Both the position numbers and the translations under genes were made by a program. Below, piece after piece: positions 23,136 through 34,893 of a DNA stretch of 64,000 nt (positions are counted from its first letter, which is position 1; each line of letters begins with the position of its first letter). Under the pieces are notes generated by a model. That model saw only the letters and a program-made list of their open reading frames with translations. It made no database searches and was not told the origin of the DNA. This DNA comes from Myrmaecium sp. VS I D KN 1 (Eukaryota > Ascomycota > Dothideomycetes > Valsariales > Valsariaceae), in the NCBI GenBank assembly GCA_019775845.1, contig JADQAV010000015.1, positions 248,001 to 312,000 of the forward strand, given 5' to 3'.

Positions 23136-26100
23136 ATGTCTTCCCCTACCATGTTGACCAAGGCACGTTCGCCCTTCCCGCTGTACCTCCTCACCGTTTG
23201 CTAATCGCTTCTACAGTTCGAGTCCAAGTCTTCGAGGGCCAAGGGAATTGCTTTCCACCCCAAGAGGTCAGCTTACGAGGTCCCTTGTTGTGCCAGCGGA
23301 CTCCGCCCACTAACAGCTACAGACCATGGATCCTCGTTTCTCTCCACTCCTCCACCATCCAGCTATGGGATTACCGCATGGGCACGCTGATCGACCGTTT
23401 CGAGGAGCACGATGGCCCGGTTCGCGGCATTGACTTCCACAAGACACAGCCGCTCTTCGTCTCCGGAGGTGATGATTACAAGATCAAGGTCTGGTCCTAT
23501 CAGACACGGAGATGTCTCTTCACTCTCAATGGCCATCTGGACTATGTGCGAACTGTCTTCTTCCACCACGAGCTCCCTTGGATCATCTCGAGTTCCGACG
23601 ATCAGACAATCAGAATATGGAATTGGCAGAACCGCTCGTTGAGTACGTTGCGCGGAAAGCATCCGTCACGTCACCCCAGCTAACATGAATCTAGTCTGCA
23701 CCATGACCGGCCACAACCACTACACCATGTGCGCGCAGTTTCACCCCAAGGAGGACCTCGTCGTTTCGGCTTCCCTGGATCAATCCGTCCGCGTGTGGGA
23801 CATTTCCGGCCTTCGGAAGAAGCACTCCGCCCCGACCTCGATGACTTTCGAAGATCAGATGGCGCGCGCCAACAACGCCCAGGCGGATATGTTTGGAAAC
23901 ACAGATGCGGTGGTCAAGTTCGTTCTCGAGGGGCATGACCGTGGCGTCAACTGGGTTGCTTTCCATCCAACTCTGCCGCTGATCGTGTCCGCTGGTGACG
24001 ATAGACTGGTCAAACTGTGGAGGATGAGCGGTCAGTATACCGTTTTCTGGCAGTTCTTCAGTTGCTGATAGTTTGCAGAAACCAAAGCTTGGGAGGTGGA
24101 CACCTGCCGAGGCCATTTCCAAAATGTGTCTGCGTGTCTCTTCCACCCCCACCAGGACCTCATCTTGTCCGTCGGCGAGGATAAGACGGTGCGCGTATGG
24201 GATCTTAACAAGCGTACATCGGTGCAGTCATTCAAGAGAGAGAATGACCGATTCTGGGTCATTGCGGCACATCCGGAGATCAACCTGTTCGCCGCAGGCC
24301 ACGACAACGGTGTCATGGTGTTCAAATTGGAGAGGGAGCGTCCTGCCTCAGCTGTCTACCAAAACAACCTCTTCTTCATCACCAAGGACAAGGCGGTGCG
24401 GATGTACGACTTTGCGAAGAACATCGAATCGCCGTCGATGCTCTCCCTGAAGAAGCTCGGCAGCCCCTGGGTTCCGCCACGGACCCTCTCTTACAACCCC
24501 GCTGAACGCGCTATACTGGTCACCTCTCCAGCCGATGGTGGTGTTTACGAGTTGATCAACCTGCCGCGTGATGCTGCTGGCGCCCTGGAACCCACGGATA
24601 CCAAGCGCGGCAGCGGAAACTCGGCCGTGTTCGTTGCTCGCAACCGTTTCGCGGTCTTCAGCCAGTCCAACAACCAGATCGACATCAAGGATCTCTCCAA
24701 CTCGACTACCAAGACCATCAAAGCGCCCCATGGAACTACGGATATCTATTTCGGCGGCACCGGAAACCTGCTCCTGATCACACCTACTTCCGTCGTCCTC
24801 TACGATATCCAGCAGAAGAAGAACCTTGCGGAGCTTGCTGTCAGCGGTGTCAAGTACGTTGTATGGTCCAACGACGGCCTCCACGCTGCCTTGTTGAGCA
24901 AGCACAACGTAACGATCGTGAACAAGAATCTTGAACAGATCTCCACCCTCCATGAGACCATCCGCATCAAGAGCGCAACCTGGGATGACGCTGGTGTTCT
25001 GCTGTACTCCACTCTGAACCACATCAAATACACCTTGATGAATGGCGACAACGGCATCGTTCGGACGCTCGAGCACACCGTATACCTGGTTCGGGTCAAG
25101 GGCCGCAACATCTACTGTCTGGACAGGTCCGCCAGGCCTAGAGTTCTTCAGATCGACCCCACCGAGTATCGTTTCAAACTGGCACTTATCAAGCGTAACT
25201 ACGATGAGATGCTCAACATCATCAAGACTTCCAGCTTAGTCGGCCAGAGCATAATCGCTTACCTCCAAAAGAAAGGCTATCCCGAGATCGCGTTGCAGTT
25301 CGTACAGGATCCCCAGACCCGTTTCGAGTTGGCCATTGAGTGCGGAAACCTTGACGTTGCCGTGGAAATGGCGAAGGAGCTGGATAGACCGAAGCTGTGG
25401 CAGCGCCTGGGCGCGGAAGCCCTGGCTCACGGAAACCACCAGGTCGTTGAAATGACTTACCAGAAGCTTCGCAACTTCGACAAGCTGTCCTTTTTGTACC
25501 TGGCTACGGGCGATCAGGACAAGCTGAGGCGCATGGCGAAGATTGCCGAGCACCGTGGGGACATGACCTCTCGATTCCAGAACTCGCTTTACCTTGGCGA
25601 TGTCGAGAGCCGGATCGAGATGTTCAAGGAGATCGATCTCTACCCTCTGGCGTACATTGCAGCAAAGGCAAACGGCCTTGAGGAGGAGTGTCAATCAATC
25701 CTTGAAGCCAGCGGACTTACGGAGGACCAGATCAAGCTGCCCAAGCTTGGTAGCCCTGTAACACTGCCCCGCGCTATTGTCCCGACATATAAGACGAACT
25801 GGCCCGTGAAGAGCAACTCGACTACTTCTGTGTTCGAGAAGGCCCTCATGGGAGAGGTGGAGGGTATCAGCGAGGAAGCCCCGGCTGCCAACGGGTACGA
25901 GGAGGAGGATCTTCTCGAGGACGAGTCCGCCCAACGGAACGGTGGATTCGATGAGGCGGAAGAAGATGAGGACGTTGCCGGCTGGGACATGGGAGACGAT
26001 GTCGACGAAGAGGTTGAAAGCGACTTTGTCAACGTTGAGGGCGCTGACACCGGTGCAGGCAGTAGCGAAGCCGAGCTCTGGGCGCGTAACTCGCCACTCC

Positions 26101-27087
26101 CGGCTGACCATGTTGCCGCTGGTTCTTTCGACACCGCCATGCAACTTCTCAACAGACAGATCGGTGCAGTAAACTTCAAGCCTCTTGAGCCCCGCTTCGA
26201 ACACATCTATGAGGCCACGAGGACATATCTTCCCGCCACGCCCGGCCTGCCACCCCTCGTCAACTATGTCCGGAGAACCGTGTCCGAGACGGACCCTCGC
26301 AAGGTGCTTCCGTTGATCCCACGGGATTTGGAATCGATTACGACGACGGAGTACGCCGCTGGAAGGGCTGCGATGACCGGCAACAAGCTCGAGGAAGGAG
26401 TGAAGTTGTTCAGGAACGTTCTGCATCTGTTGATGGTGAACGTCGTTTCGTCGCAGGCTGAGTTGAGCGAGGCCAAGCAGAAGATCGCCAACTCTGCCGC
26501 TTACGTTCTCGCCATGACGATTGAGCTGGAAAGGCGTAAACTTGTCAACAACCAGCAAGATATCTCCTCGTTTCCCGATGATGTGAAGAAGCGCAGCCTT
26601 GAGCTCTCCGCCTACTTCACCATCCCGGAGATTGAGCCTGCGCACAAGGCGCTTGCTCTGTTCTCCGCCATGAACTTCGCCTACCGGAACAAGCAGCACA
26701 AGTCCGCTCTCAGCTTCGCCAACACCCTCATCGACCGTGCACCGAACACCAAGTCTGGTCAGAAGTACAAGGAAAATGTGAGTACATAACTTTGGGAATC
26801 ACTGTGTTTTTTGGTCACATCTAACGTCGCTTCCCTCCGTCTAGGCCCGCAAGATCAAGACCATCTGCGAACGCAACCCGCACGACGCGATCGAGATCGA
26901 CTTCGACCAGTTCGCCGACTTTGAGATCTGCGCGGCGTCGCTGACGCCCATCTACTCGGGTTCGCCCTCGGTGTCCTCACCCTTCTCCGGCGCCAAGTAT
27001 CACGCCAAGTACAAGGGCACGATCTGTCGGATCGATGAGGTTTGTCAGATCGGCGCGCCGGCGAGCGGGTTGAGGTTGTTTGCTTAG
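23136..27087 (+). CDS. Coatomer subunit alpha (COPI coat, alpha-COP)
   Basis: Alpha-COP is the large outer-layer subunit of the COPI coat. It reads KKxx-type sorting signals and drives Golgi-to-ER retrograde transport. Six exons (23136-23162, 23217-23266, 23323-23642, 23695-24030, 24079-26777, 26845-27087) give 1224 residues, full length. The N-terminal WD40 propeller (about 1-310) shows [52 protein letters not shown] and [19 protein letters not shown]. The helical middle region follows, then an acidic linker (about 800-880, [10 protein letters not shown]...), then the C-terminal epsilon-COP-binding domain ending [12 protein letters not shown]. The first intron uses a GC donor (AAG|GCACGT). 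A GT alternative four bases on would break the frame. The other introns are GT-AG. Confidence 0.96.
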
Positions 27088-28393
27088 GTTGGTTGGGTGA
27101 TTGATGATGGTTGAGAAGGGGGATGGACGAGGGGGCATGCGGCTTTTTAATGTTTTGCATTGTTTTTGTCCGTCCGGTTTAGAGTTGAGCGTATGAGAGA
27201 ATATGGAAGGGGTTGGTACAGTATATTATACGCAAAACTGAACTATGATCGCTGCTGCTGCTGTTGCTGCTTGGAATGGATGAGGGATGAGAGGGGTTGG
27301 TGCTTTTTTAGTGCTCTTTCTTTGGTTTCTGCAAACCTGACAGGAGGGATAAAATGAAAATTTATGGTCTTAGAAATTTCTCCTCTTTCTCTTTCTACTT
27401 CTTCATATTCCCCTTCCCTTCTCCTGAGCCTCTCTTGCTCTTCCATTCCTTCCTCTGTCTCCTGTCATGCATGTGTCTATTGTAGATATATATGCAATAT
27501 GACGTAGGAGCTCGCATCCTGGCACATCCTGGATTCCTGGCACATCCGAACCGACTACCCACCACTCCCCCCACACGCACACTCACATCATGATCGACTG
27601 TACAGTACATACAGTACGTTCATTGCATGCATGGGTACTGAACCCTGCGGATGACGAACATGACGAACATGGCGGGCTGTAAGCTAAAGCTTTGTGCCTT
27701 GATTTTGGGCCTCCTTAGATACTACGATTACTGCTGAAATTAGTACAGTTATAGAGAGAAGAGGAGATGATTCTACGTCTGGATCAAGGTAGGCAGAGTG
27801 GTTACGGTATTTTACCGGATCTACTGTATATATGCATATACTCAGATCGAGGTGGATGGGTAGTTCGCCCGGCGTGTGATCGACGTATATATATTCTTAC
27901 ATCCTTGCTTTCTATATTTATGGAGTCGATCTGCTCCTCCTCCTCCTCTTCCTTTGTTCTCTTTCTTCCCTCTTGGCTCGCGTCTGTTTACTACGCCTTT
28001 TCGGTCTTCATACCTCTCGGTCAACTTCCTCTTGTCTCCTCTCCTCTCTTCTCGCTTCCCTCTCGGCCTGGTCCTTACTGTTTTATTTGGGACTACTGTC
28101 CTACTCTACCCATTTTTTAAGGGGTGTGGATATATTTTTCATCTGCCGTTGAGACACAGTTCTTCAAATCGACCATCCTCAGCTTTATAGCCTGGATCGA
28201 CGTTTCCATCATCCTCTTCGCCGGCAACCATTCCTAACCCTCCCTCTACTACACTACATCCAGGAGAGCGAGTGATACTCGAACGACCAAAAAAGAAGAG
28301 GAAAGAGAACGTCAACCCACCCATCCAAAAAAAGGAGGAAACGCAAAACACAACCACCTCTCCCCCCAGGCCGCCATCCACAAAAAACGCCCA
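27088..28393. other. Intergenic downstream of alpha-COP
   Basis: No gene is supported. It holds CTG/TGC repeats near 27251-27270, CT-rich sequence (about 27360-27450 and 27940-28060) and a few TA-rich spots. The last 250 bases are Pro/CA-rich leader-like sequence before the next ORF. Confidence 0.5.
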
Positions 28394-29134
28394 ATGTGCC
28401 TCTTCACAACCAAACCCACCCCCACCTCCTCCTCCACCATCCCCTCCACCCGCCCCGTCACCTCCCCCCCTCCACGACGAAGCAACTACTCCGCCCACCA
28501 CACCCCGGCCATGGACCTGGACACCAGCCACAGCAGCCGTCGGCGCTCCACCGCCTCAGCCGTCTCAGCTAGATCACCAAGTCCATCCTTCCGCACTGCC
28601 CTCCCCGCTGGCGCTACGATGACGGGGTACCGTCGTGGTAGTCGGGAGATCGGCGGAGTGGGAGCTAGCGGCGGCGGAGCCGGAGGAGGGGGTGGGGGTG
28701 GGGCACGGGGAGGAGGGAGAAGATCGGGGACCTACGGGCGGAGTTCTGGGACGTATGGGCGGAGTTCCGGCGCCCTTGCGGCGAGGGGGGGGAATAGTTA
28801 CTACGACTACGACTATGACGGCTATGAGGACGAGGGATACGATGGGTACGACCGCGTGCCTGTCCGTACGGGGACCGGGACTGGGCGTGGGCGGCGGGGG
28901 AGTACGGCTACGGCTACGGCTACCAACGGCGCTACTGCTGGTACTGCTGCTACTACTGGGGCACAGGGGGCGGGGAGGAGGACATCTACCACCGGCGGAA
29001 ATGCGAATGCGAATGTGCTGACGAATCAAGCGGGCCAAAAGGTCAAGGAGTACGTCGTCCTGCCGGTGGAGCGGGGGGTGAGTCGGACGGTGCAGGGGCA
29101 GGTGGCGGGGGCGGTGGGGGGGTTGTTTGAGTAA
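28394..29134 (+). CDS. Hypothetical Gly/Tyr/Arg-rich low-complexity protein
   Basis: A single frame of 246 residues begins MCLFTTKPTPTSSS. The first 75 residues are Ser/Thr/Pro-rich with RRSNYSAHHTP and HSSRRRSTAS. The middle is a Gly run (about 95-115), then two SGTYGRSS repeats and a Tyr/Asp segment (YYDYDYDGYEDEGYDGYD). The C-terminal part is less biased: NVLTNQAGQKVKEYVVLPVERGVSRTVQGQVAGAVGGLFE. I recognise no domain. Short cysteine-poor proteins beginning MCLF with basic, aromatic low-complexity bodies are, to my knowledge, common as unnamed fungal hypotheticals. The frame could be partly chance in GC-rich DNA, but the ordered C terminus argues for translation. Confidence 0.55.
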   Translation: MCLFTTKPTPTSSSTIPSTRPVTSPPPRRSNYSAHHTPAMDLDTSHSSRRRSTASAVSARSPSPSFRTALPAGATMTGYRRGSREIGGVGASGGGAGGGGGGGARGGGRRSGTYGRSSGTYGRSSGALAARGGNSYYDYDYDGYEDEGYDGYDRVPVRTGTGTGRGRRGSTATATATNGATAGTAATTGAQGAGRRTSTTGGNANANVLTNQAGQKVKEYVVLPVERGVSRTVQGQVAGAVGGLFE

Positions 29135-29476
29135 CTAAGTACCTTATCCGTAAGACTGGGAGACTGGGGGAGGGGTGGGGGGTGATAGGGGCAAAAGGGA
29201 GGGGGTGGTGGTAACTTGAATGGATGTGTTGATGGTGGTTGTACAGTACAGTATACGATACAGGACTTTCCTTCGTTCCTCTTTTCTTCTCCTTTTTTCT
29301 TTCTAGCTGGTGATCCGCTGTACCGTACTGCGCATACCTAGCGGTCTGCGTATATACTGACCCTCTATACTTTTCCGCCGCGATTCGGTTGCTAGCCTAG
29401 CGACACCACTCCTGACATCCCATGAAGTAAATAAAACAGCGAACGGTAAAACAAAGCGAAGCAGATGCGATCAGTG
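29135..29476. other. Convergent 3' spacer
   Basis: This 342-bp spacer lies between the stop codons of the Gly-rich hypothetical gene and AIM24. It is G-rich at the left (ggggaggggtggggggtgatagggg) and T-rich in the middle. Nothing else is seen. Confidence 0.6.
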
Positions 29477-31141
29477 CTACAACTCCTTCTGCACCTCCTC
29501 CTGAATCCGCATCTTCCCATCCGGCCCCTTAACCGCGACCTTCACTACGGGCTTTGTCTGCTCAGTCGGCTCAGTCGGCTCGGCCTGCTGCTCGGTCTGC
29601 GCGGGCTCAGCGGGCTTAGCTGCATCTTCACGCCCGCCACCCTCACGCTGGACGTTGAGCTTCAACCCCTCCACCACCGCGCCCGCCGGCGCATCCGCGA
29701 TCTCATCCACGTCGCGCGCCGAGAGCGCGTCGCGCACGCGCGCGCCGCGGGACTGGAGGAGGATGGTGGCGGGGCCTTGGAAGCGGAGGAAGAGCTGTGG
29801 ATTTCCCTCGTTAGAAGCGGTATTCGGGATGAATAGGCAGGGGGGAAAGCAAAACTTACCCGATCTCCCCAGATGGAGCGGCGCGTCCACGTCCGCAGGG
29901 TGAAGAGGAAGCGGGAGAGGGATTTCCAGACGGTGCTCTCGCGGAGGGCGCGGAGGGCAGGGGGGGTGGAGGGGAGGTATTGGGTGAGGGGGAGGTGGAG
30001 GCGGGGGATTTGTAGGCGTAGGGTGCTGGATTTGAAGCGGTAGGGTTGTGGGGGGGTGGTGGGGGTGATGGTGTAGGCGACGATGTTGCTGCACGAGGTG
30101 GGGAGGTGAGTTAGATGGTTATGTGGACGGCAGGGGGGGGGGGGGGGGGGGGGGGGGGGGGGNNCGTATATATACCTTGGGTGCACCACGTATTCTTCCC
30201 CGGCCTTCACGGAGACTTGGTAGATCTGGCCTTTACCGATGAGGGCGACGAGACCGCGGCCGGTGAGTTGGGTGTTGCCCCAGTGGGCCATGCTCTTTGG
30301 CGGTTAGCGACGGGGGGGAGTCTGGATAGGAGGAGGGGGTTTGTCATACCATCTGCGTGTTTAGTCTGGGTCGGACGGATAGGGCGTAGCCGGACCAGGC
30401 GAGCAGCGCGGCGCGCTGCGCGACCATCCAGTCGACGCGACCATCGAGATGGATGACGGTGAAGGAGGTGAGCGGGGACCGCGTGGAGATGAGCGCGGTG
30501 ATGGGGCTGGTGGAGGATATCTGGCGTGATGGGTTCCGTCAGTTGTGGATTGAGATAGACGGGGGGAAGAGAGCAGGCTGGATCCGATCCGATGGTTTAT
30601 GTGTATATACCTTTTGATAGAGAAACGGGATGCCGAGGGCGGCGCGTCGGAACGGCTCGAGGACGGAGAGGGCGGATACGGTCTGGGAGAGCGAGAATAT
30701 AGTTAAGTCATGTCCCCTGCTTGAACGAGTGTGAATGCGCCCGCGATCCTTACGTTTTCCGCCTTGCCGCTGAGGCCAACGAGGGTGCCCCGCCGGGTGT
30801 AGAGGTTTTGCGATGCCGACAAGTCGACGGAGAGGAGCGAGTAGGGCGCGCCGAGGACCTCGAATCGGGCATCTGGAACGGGTCAATGGCATGTCGGCGA
30901 CCTCGTTGAAGAGAAGGCGACTCTTACCAGGTTGCGAGGCGGGGAGCAGTGAGCTCTCCGATCCTTCTGCGTGAGCCACGGTGGGCGAGGCGGAGGATGG
31001 AGTGGCATGGATTTGGAGGCTCCGACGGTGGATGGGCGAGAGGAGGCGGACACGAGCGGACGGGATGCGCCGCAGACGCAGACGGAGGGAGGTTCGGTGC
31101 GCCCATGCGGACGCGGCGGAGGCGGAGGCGGGACCAGACAT
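29477..31141 (-). CDS. aim24: Altered inheritance of mitochondria protein 24 (AIM24 family)
   Basis: AIM24 is a mitochondrial inner-membrane protein which in yeast supports MICOS integrity and respiratory-complex function. Seven exons (30928-31141, 30754-30872, 30611-30682, 30350-30520, 30176-30294, 29860-30088, 29477-29794) give 413 residues. Residues 1-45 form an Arg/Ser/Ala-rich presequence ([32 protein letters not shown]). The AIM24 beta-sandwich follows, with [60 protein letters not shown] and [21 protein letters not shown]. The tail is Glu/Gln/Pro-rich. The intron 30089-30175 contains a poly-G tract with two Ns, but exons on both sides join in frame ([16 protein letters not shown]). An upstream in-frame GTG (31186) is not used as the start. 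It is divergent from ATM1, with 530 bp between starts. Confidence 0.9.
30133..30164. repeat. Poly-G tract (30 G) ending in two undetermined bases
   Basis: Thirty consecutive G are followed by nn at 30163-30164. It lies inside an AIM24 intron, where it is a C-rich tract close to the donor on the coding strand. The Ns mean the true tract length or sequence was not resolved, so this is a small assembly gap. Confidence 0.95.
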
Positions 31142-31671
31142 GGCTGGCAGGACGGTGAGAGCGATTGGATCCGCCTGGTCGACCACGGCCAGGAAGTTCG
31201 GAGGTGAGCTTGGAAAGCCGGTTGTGGATGCCTGCTTGCCTTAGTGCCTGGTTGCCATCTGGAATTTGTGCCTTGGTGCCCTAGATGCCTGAGGATGTGA
31301 GTGTCGGCAAACCTGATCGCCTGCCTGAGGACAAACAGGGCAAACACGCCCGGACATCCTCCGAGTTTCTTGCGCAATCGCGATGGGAGATGGCGTCGGT
31401 GGGTGCCTCGGGTGCCTCGGTGCGGCCCCAGGTGTGTGCCTGGGGTCCCCCCGCTGAGCGCTTTTTGGCCCATCTACCACTCTAGGTGATTTCTCACCAC
31501 GGCGCACCTTGCTGGAACCTCCGCCAATTGCCCTCTCTCTTGTCAATCCTGTTCCTCGATATCCTTTGCTCCTGACACCTCCAATTGCGCTCCCCTTCCC
31601 TTACCATGACGGCTTGAAACCCAGCCTCGACCTCGACCTCACCCCCGCTGTGACGTAGTAGCTATACATAC
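31142..31671. promoter_or_regulatory. Divergent AIM24/ATM1 intergenic promoter
   Basis: The 530 bp between the two start codons must hold both promoters, since the genes read away from each other. No TATA box stands out. Repeated TGCCT/GGTGCC motifs occur at about 31230-31440. The shared regulation is an inference. Confidence 0.5.
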
Positions 31672-34022
31672 ATGTTCGGGCTTCACCTCGGCCGCTCCGC
31701 CTCCGCGGCCTGCAGGCTGGGTCGCTTCCCTGCGCGGACGGGGCGGGCCCAACGCGTCTACGCACACCCTCTGCAATACCGCATCTACACGAGCACCCGC
31801 ATATTACGGAAGCAAGAGCAAGGGAGCGGGACCTCTCCCACGGCGGGCGAGGCGGCACGCAAGGATGGAGTGGTGGAAGGCAGCAAGCCCGCGTTGAAGA
31901 GGAACGACGCCGCGACGCCGCCGGACAAGCTGCTCTCGGAGCAGACCGTCTCCAACAAGGAGCAGCGGAAGGCGGACTGGGCGATCATGAAGGAGATGTC
32001 GCGGTATCTCTGGCCCAAGGACAATCTCGGGACGAGGGCCCGCGTCGGCCTCTCGGTGGCCTTGCTGGTTGGTGCCAAGGTAACTCCGGACCTCCGGCTG
32101 GTGACACGATGCGCGGATGCTCATTGTACAGTAGTTGCTGAATGTCCAAGTGCCGTTCTACTTCAAGAGCATCGTCGATTCCATGAACATTGATTTCGCC
32201 GCGGTGGGGGGAACCGCCTGGACGGTGGCGGGCTCTATGATCGTAGCTTGTAAGAGAAGCACTCGTGCCGCGAGGTCTATCAGACAAGTATCTAACGCTG
32301 TGCTTTAGACGGCGCCACTCGAATAGGAGCCACGTTCTTCCAAGAGCTGCGCAATGCCGTCTTCGCAAGCGTCGCCCAAAAGGCCATCCGGCGAGTAGCT
32401 TGCAGCGTGTACGAGCACCTACTGAGGCTGGATCTCAACTTTCACCTTTCCCGGCAGACGGGAGGCTTGACTAGAGCTATCGACAGAGGCACGAAGGGTA
32501 TCAGCTTCTTGCTGACATCGATGGTGTTCCACATTCTGCCCACAGCTCTGGAAATCTCTCTGGTCTGCGGTATCTTGGTACGAGAACCATCCCCAAGGAG
32601 ATCACAAGACGCATGTCTAATTGCTCGCAGACCTACCAATATGGTAGCAAGTTCGCCCTCATCACCGCTGCCACCATGGTCGCCTACACTGCTTTCACCA
32701 TCACCACCACCTCCTGGCGCACCAAGTTCCGCAAGCAGGCCAATGCTGCCGACAACAAGGCCGCCACGGTCGCCGTCGACAGCCTCATCAACTACGAAGC
32801 CGTCAAGTACTTCAACAACGAGAAATACGAGGTCGGCCGCTACGACAAGGCCCTGAAAAAGTACGAGAACGCCTCAATCAAAGTCGCCACCTCCCTCGCC
32901 TTCCTCAACAGCGGCCAAAACCTCATCTTCTCCTCCGCGCTGACCGCCATGATGTTCCTGGCCGCCGACGGCGTCGCCAAGGGCGCCCTCACCGTCGGCG
33001 ACCTCGTCATGGTCAACCAACTCGTCTTCCAGCTCTCCGTCCCGCTGAACTTCCTCGGCTCCGTCTACCGTGAGCTCCGCCAAAGCCTGCTGGACATGGA
33101 AACCCTCTTCAACCTCCAAAAGGTCAACGTGGCCGTGAAGGAAGCGCCGAACGCCAAGCCGCTCACTCTCACTTCCGGCGGCGAAATCAAGTTTGAAAAC
33201 GTCACCTTCGGCTACCGCCCCGACCGGCCCATCCTGCGCAACCTCAACCTGACGATCCCGGCCGGCAAGAAGGTCGCCATTGTGGGGCCGTCCGGCTGCG
33301 GCAAGTCCACCATCCTCCGCCTGCTCTTCCGCTTCTACGACATCGACTCGGGCCGCATCACGATCGACGGGCAGGACATCCGGACCGTGACGCTCGCCTC
33401 CCTCCGCCACGCCATCGGCGTCGTCCCGCAGGACACCCCGCTCTTCAACGCCACGATCGGGCACAACATCCGGTACGGCAACCTCGCCGCCACCGACGAG
33501 CTGGTCCGCCAGGCCGCCCGCCGCGCCCGCATCCACGACACCATCGCCACCACCTTCCCGGACGGCTACGACACCATGGTCGGCGAGCGCGGGATGATGA
33601 TCTCCGGCGGCGAAAAGCAACGGCTGGCCATGGCCCGCGTCCTGCTCAAAGACCCCCCCCTCCTCTTCTTCGACGAGGCCACCTCCGCCCTCGACACCCA
33701 CACCGAGCAGGCGCTGCTGCAGAATATCGCGGCCATTCTGAAGGAACCGGGCCGCACCCGCACGAGCGTCTTTGTCGCCCATCGGCTGCGCACGATTTAT
33801 GATGCCGATTTGATTATTGTCCTCCGTGCGGGATGTGTGGCGGAGATGGGCACGCATGACGCGCTGCTTCGGGGTGGCGGGTTGTATGCTGAGCTTTGGA
33901 GGGTGCAGGAGAGTTTGTTTGAGGAGGGGAGGGGGGAGGAGGAGGGGGAGGTAGGGGGCGCCTTTACAACTGGTGGAGAGGGAACAATTGGAGAAGGATG
34001 CAGAAGGAAATCTACGCTATAG
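31672..34022 (+). CDS. atm1: Mitochondrial iron-sulfur cluster transporter ATM1 (ABC half-transporter)
   Basis: Atm1 exports a glutathione-linked sulfur/iron compound from the matrix for cytosolic Fe-S assembly and sits in the inner membrane. Four exons (31672-32079, 32135-32249, 32309-32577, 32631-34022) give 727 residues. An Arg-rich presequence ([25 protein letters not shown]) leads into the six-helix ABC membrane domain (about 120-420) with [35 protein letters not shown] and [15 protein letters not shown], all typical of Atm1. The nucleotide-binding domain (about 450-690) has Walker [10 protein letters not shown] (483-491), Q-loop VVPQDT, signature ISGGEKQR (588-595) and Walker [13 protein letters not shown] (608-619). 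The switch His is in VAHRL. The C terminus is Glu/Gly-rich. All introns are GT-AG and the key residues are intact. Confidence 0.96.
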
Positions 34023-34432
34023 ATCCTGTGTTGGATTTGGGATCGCACTGGGGTTTTCCGGTGTAGGTTGGTTGGTTGGTTGGATATGTGTGCTGGGGGG
34101 GAACGATAGAGTACTAGTAGATGGAAGAAGATTGGAAGAAGATATTGAGTAGTATGTAGGTACCTTAAAAGAAAAGGCATATCCGTAGAACTCTCGAATT
34201 AGTTACCTAAGGGCAGCTTGCGCAAATAGCTCTTTTTTCCTCTTCTTCCATCCAGCCTCGCGCACTCTATCCGTCCCATCACAGTAGTTACAGTACATTG
34301 CAGTACACCGCAGTCCCTCGTCATCGAACCAGACAAGCAGACAGGCAGAGGTTCCCCCCAACCTGCAGAAACCCACAAAGCCCCATCTATATATACTCCC
34401 CAAATTCCCCTTCAAGTATAATCAGTTCACCC
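34023..34432. other. Spacer between ATM1 and tRNA-Gln
   Basis: It holds the ATM1 3' region and the tRNA 5' flank. A GGTT repeat occurs at about 34067-34084. The TA-rich atctatatatac lies about 45 bp before the tRNA, a usual place for a TATA-like Pol III element. Confidence 0.5.
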
Positions 34433-34504
34433 GGTTGCGTAGTGTAATGGTCATCACGAGGGATTCTGATTCCCTAAATCCCGGTTCGATTCCGGGCGCG
34501 ACCT
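34433..34504 (+). tRNA. tRNA-Gln (anticodon CUG)
   Basis: A complete 72-nt cloverleaf without intron. The acceptor stem GGTTGCG pairs with CGCGACC (one G-T wobble) and the discriminator is T. The anticodon stem AGGGA/TCCCT encloses loop TTCTGAT, so the anticodon is CTG, reading CAG codons. The T arm is CCCGGTTCGATTCCGGG, with the perfect B box GGTTCGATTCC. A T6 run starts 21 bases after the end as Pol III terminator. Confidence 0.97.
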
Positions 34505-34524
34505 CAAGAGAAGCGAAACATCTC

Positions 34525-34530
34525 TTTTTT
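34525..34530 (+). terminator. Pol III terminator of tRNA-Gln
   Basis: TTTTTT lies 21 bases after the tRNA end, followed one base later by a second T7. Confidence 0.75.
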
Positions 34531-34893
34531 CTTTTTTTCGCTCCTTATCCGCTTTTTGAAAGGGAGCTTTTTTTAACTCTTCTTCTTCCTTCTTTTTACT
34601 TTACTTTTTTCTTTCCGTTGTGCGCTGCTTCGTTGGGGAAGGGATTGCGGGGAGGGTGTCGGATGGGTGAAAGGAAGGAAAGAGGAAGCCGTAGAGGCTT
34701 CGAAATTATGAATAAACTAATAAATATATATTTATATTTTCCGCTCCAAGAGATCAAAGAGTATATACTAACAGGGCACTCATACGTCTACTAATTATCG
34801 ACTTCCTATCTCACTTTTATCACAGAACTATCTATCTAAATCGGTTCGATCCGTAAACTATCTCTCGCGCAACCGATAATGTTAAAGGAAGGG

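Noticed and set aside
25695-26699. 334-codon minus-strand frame opposite alpha-COP
   Set aside because: Shadow of a strongly conserved coding region.
32874-33857. 327-codon minus-strand frame opposite ATM1
   Set aside because: Antisense shadow of the ATP-binding domain, with biased composition and no domain.
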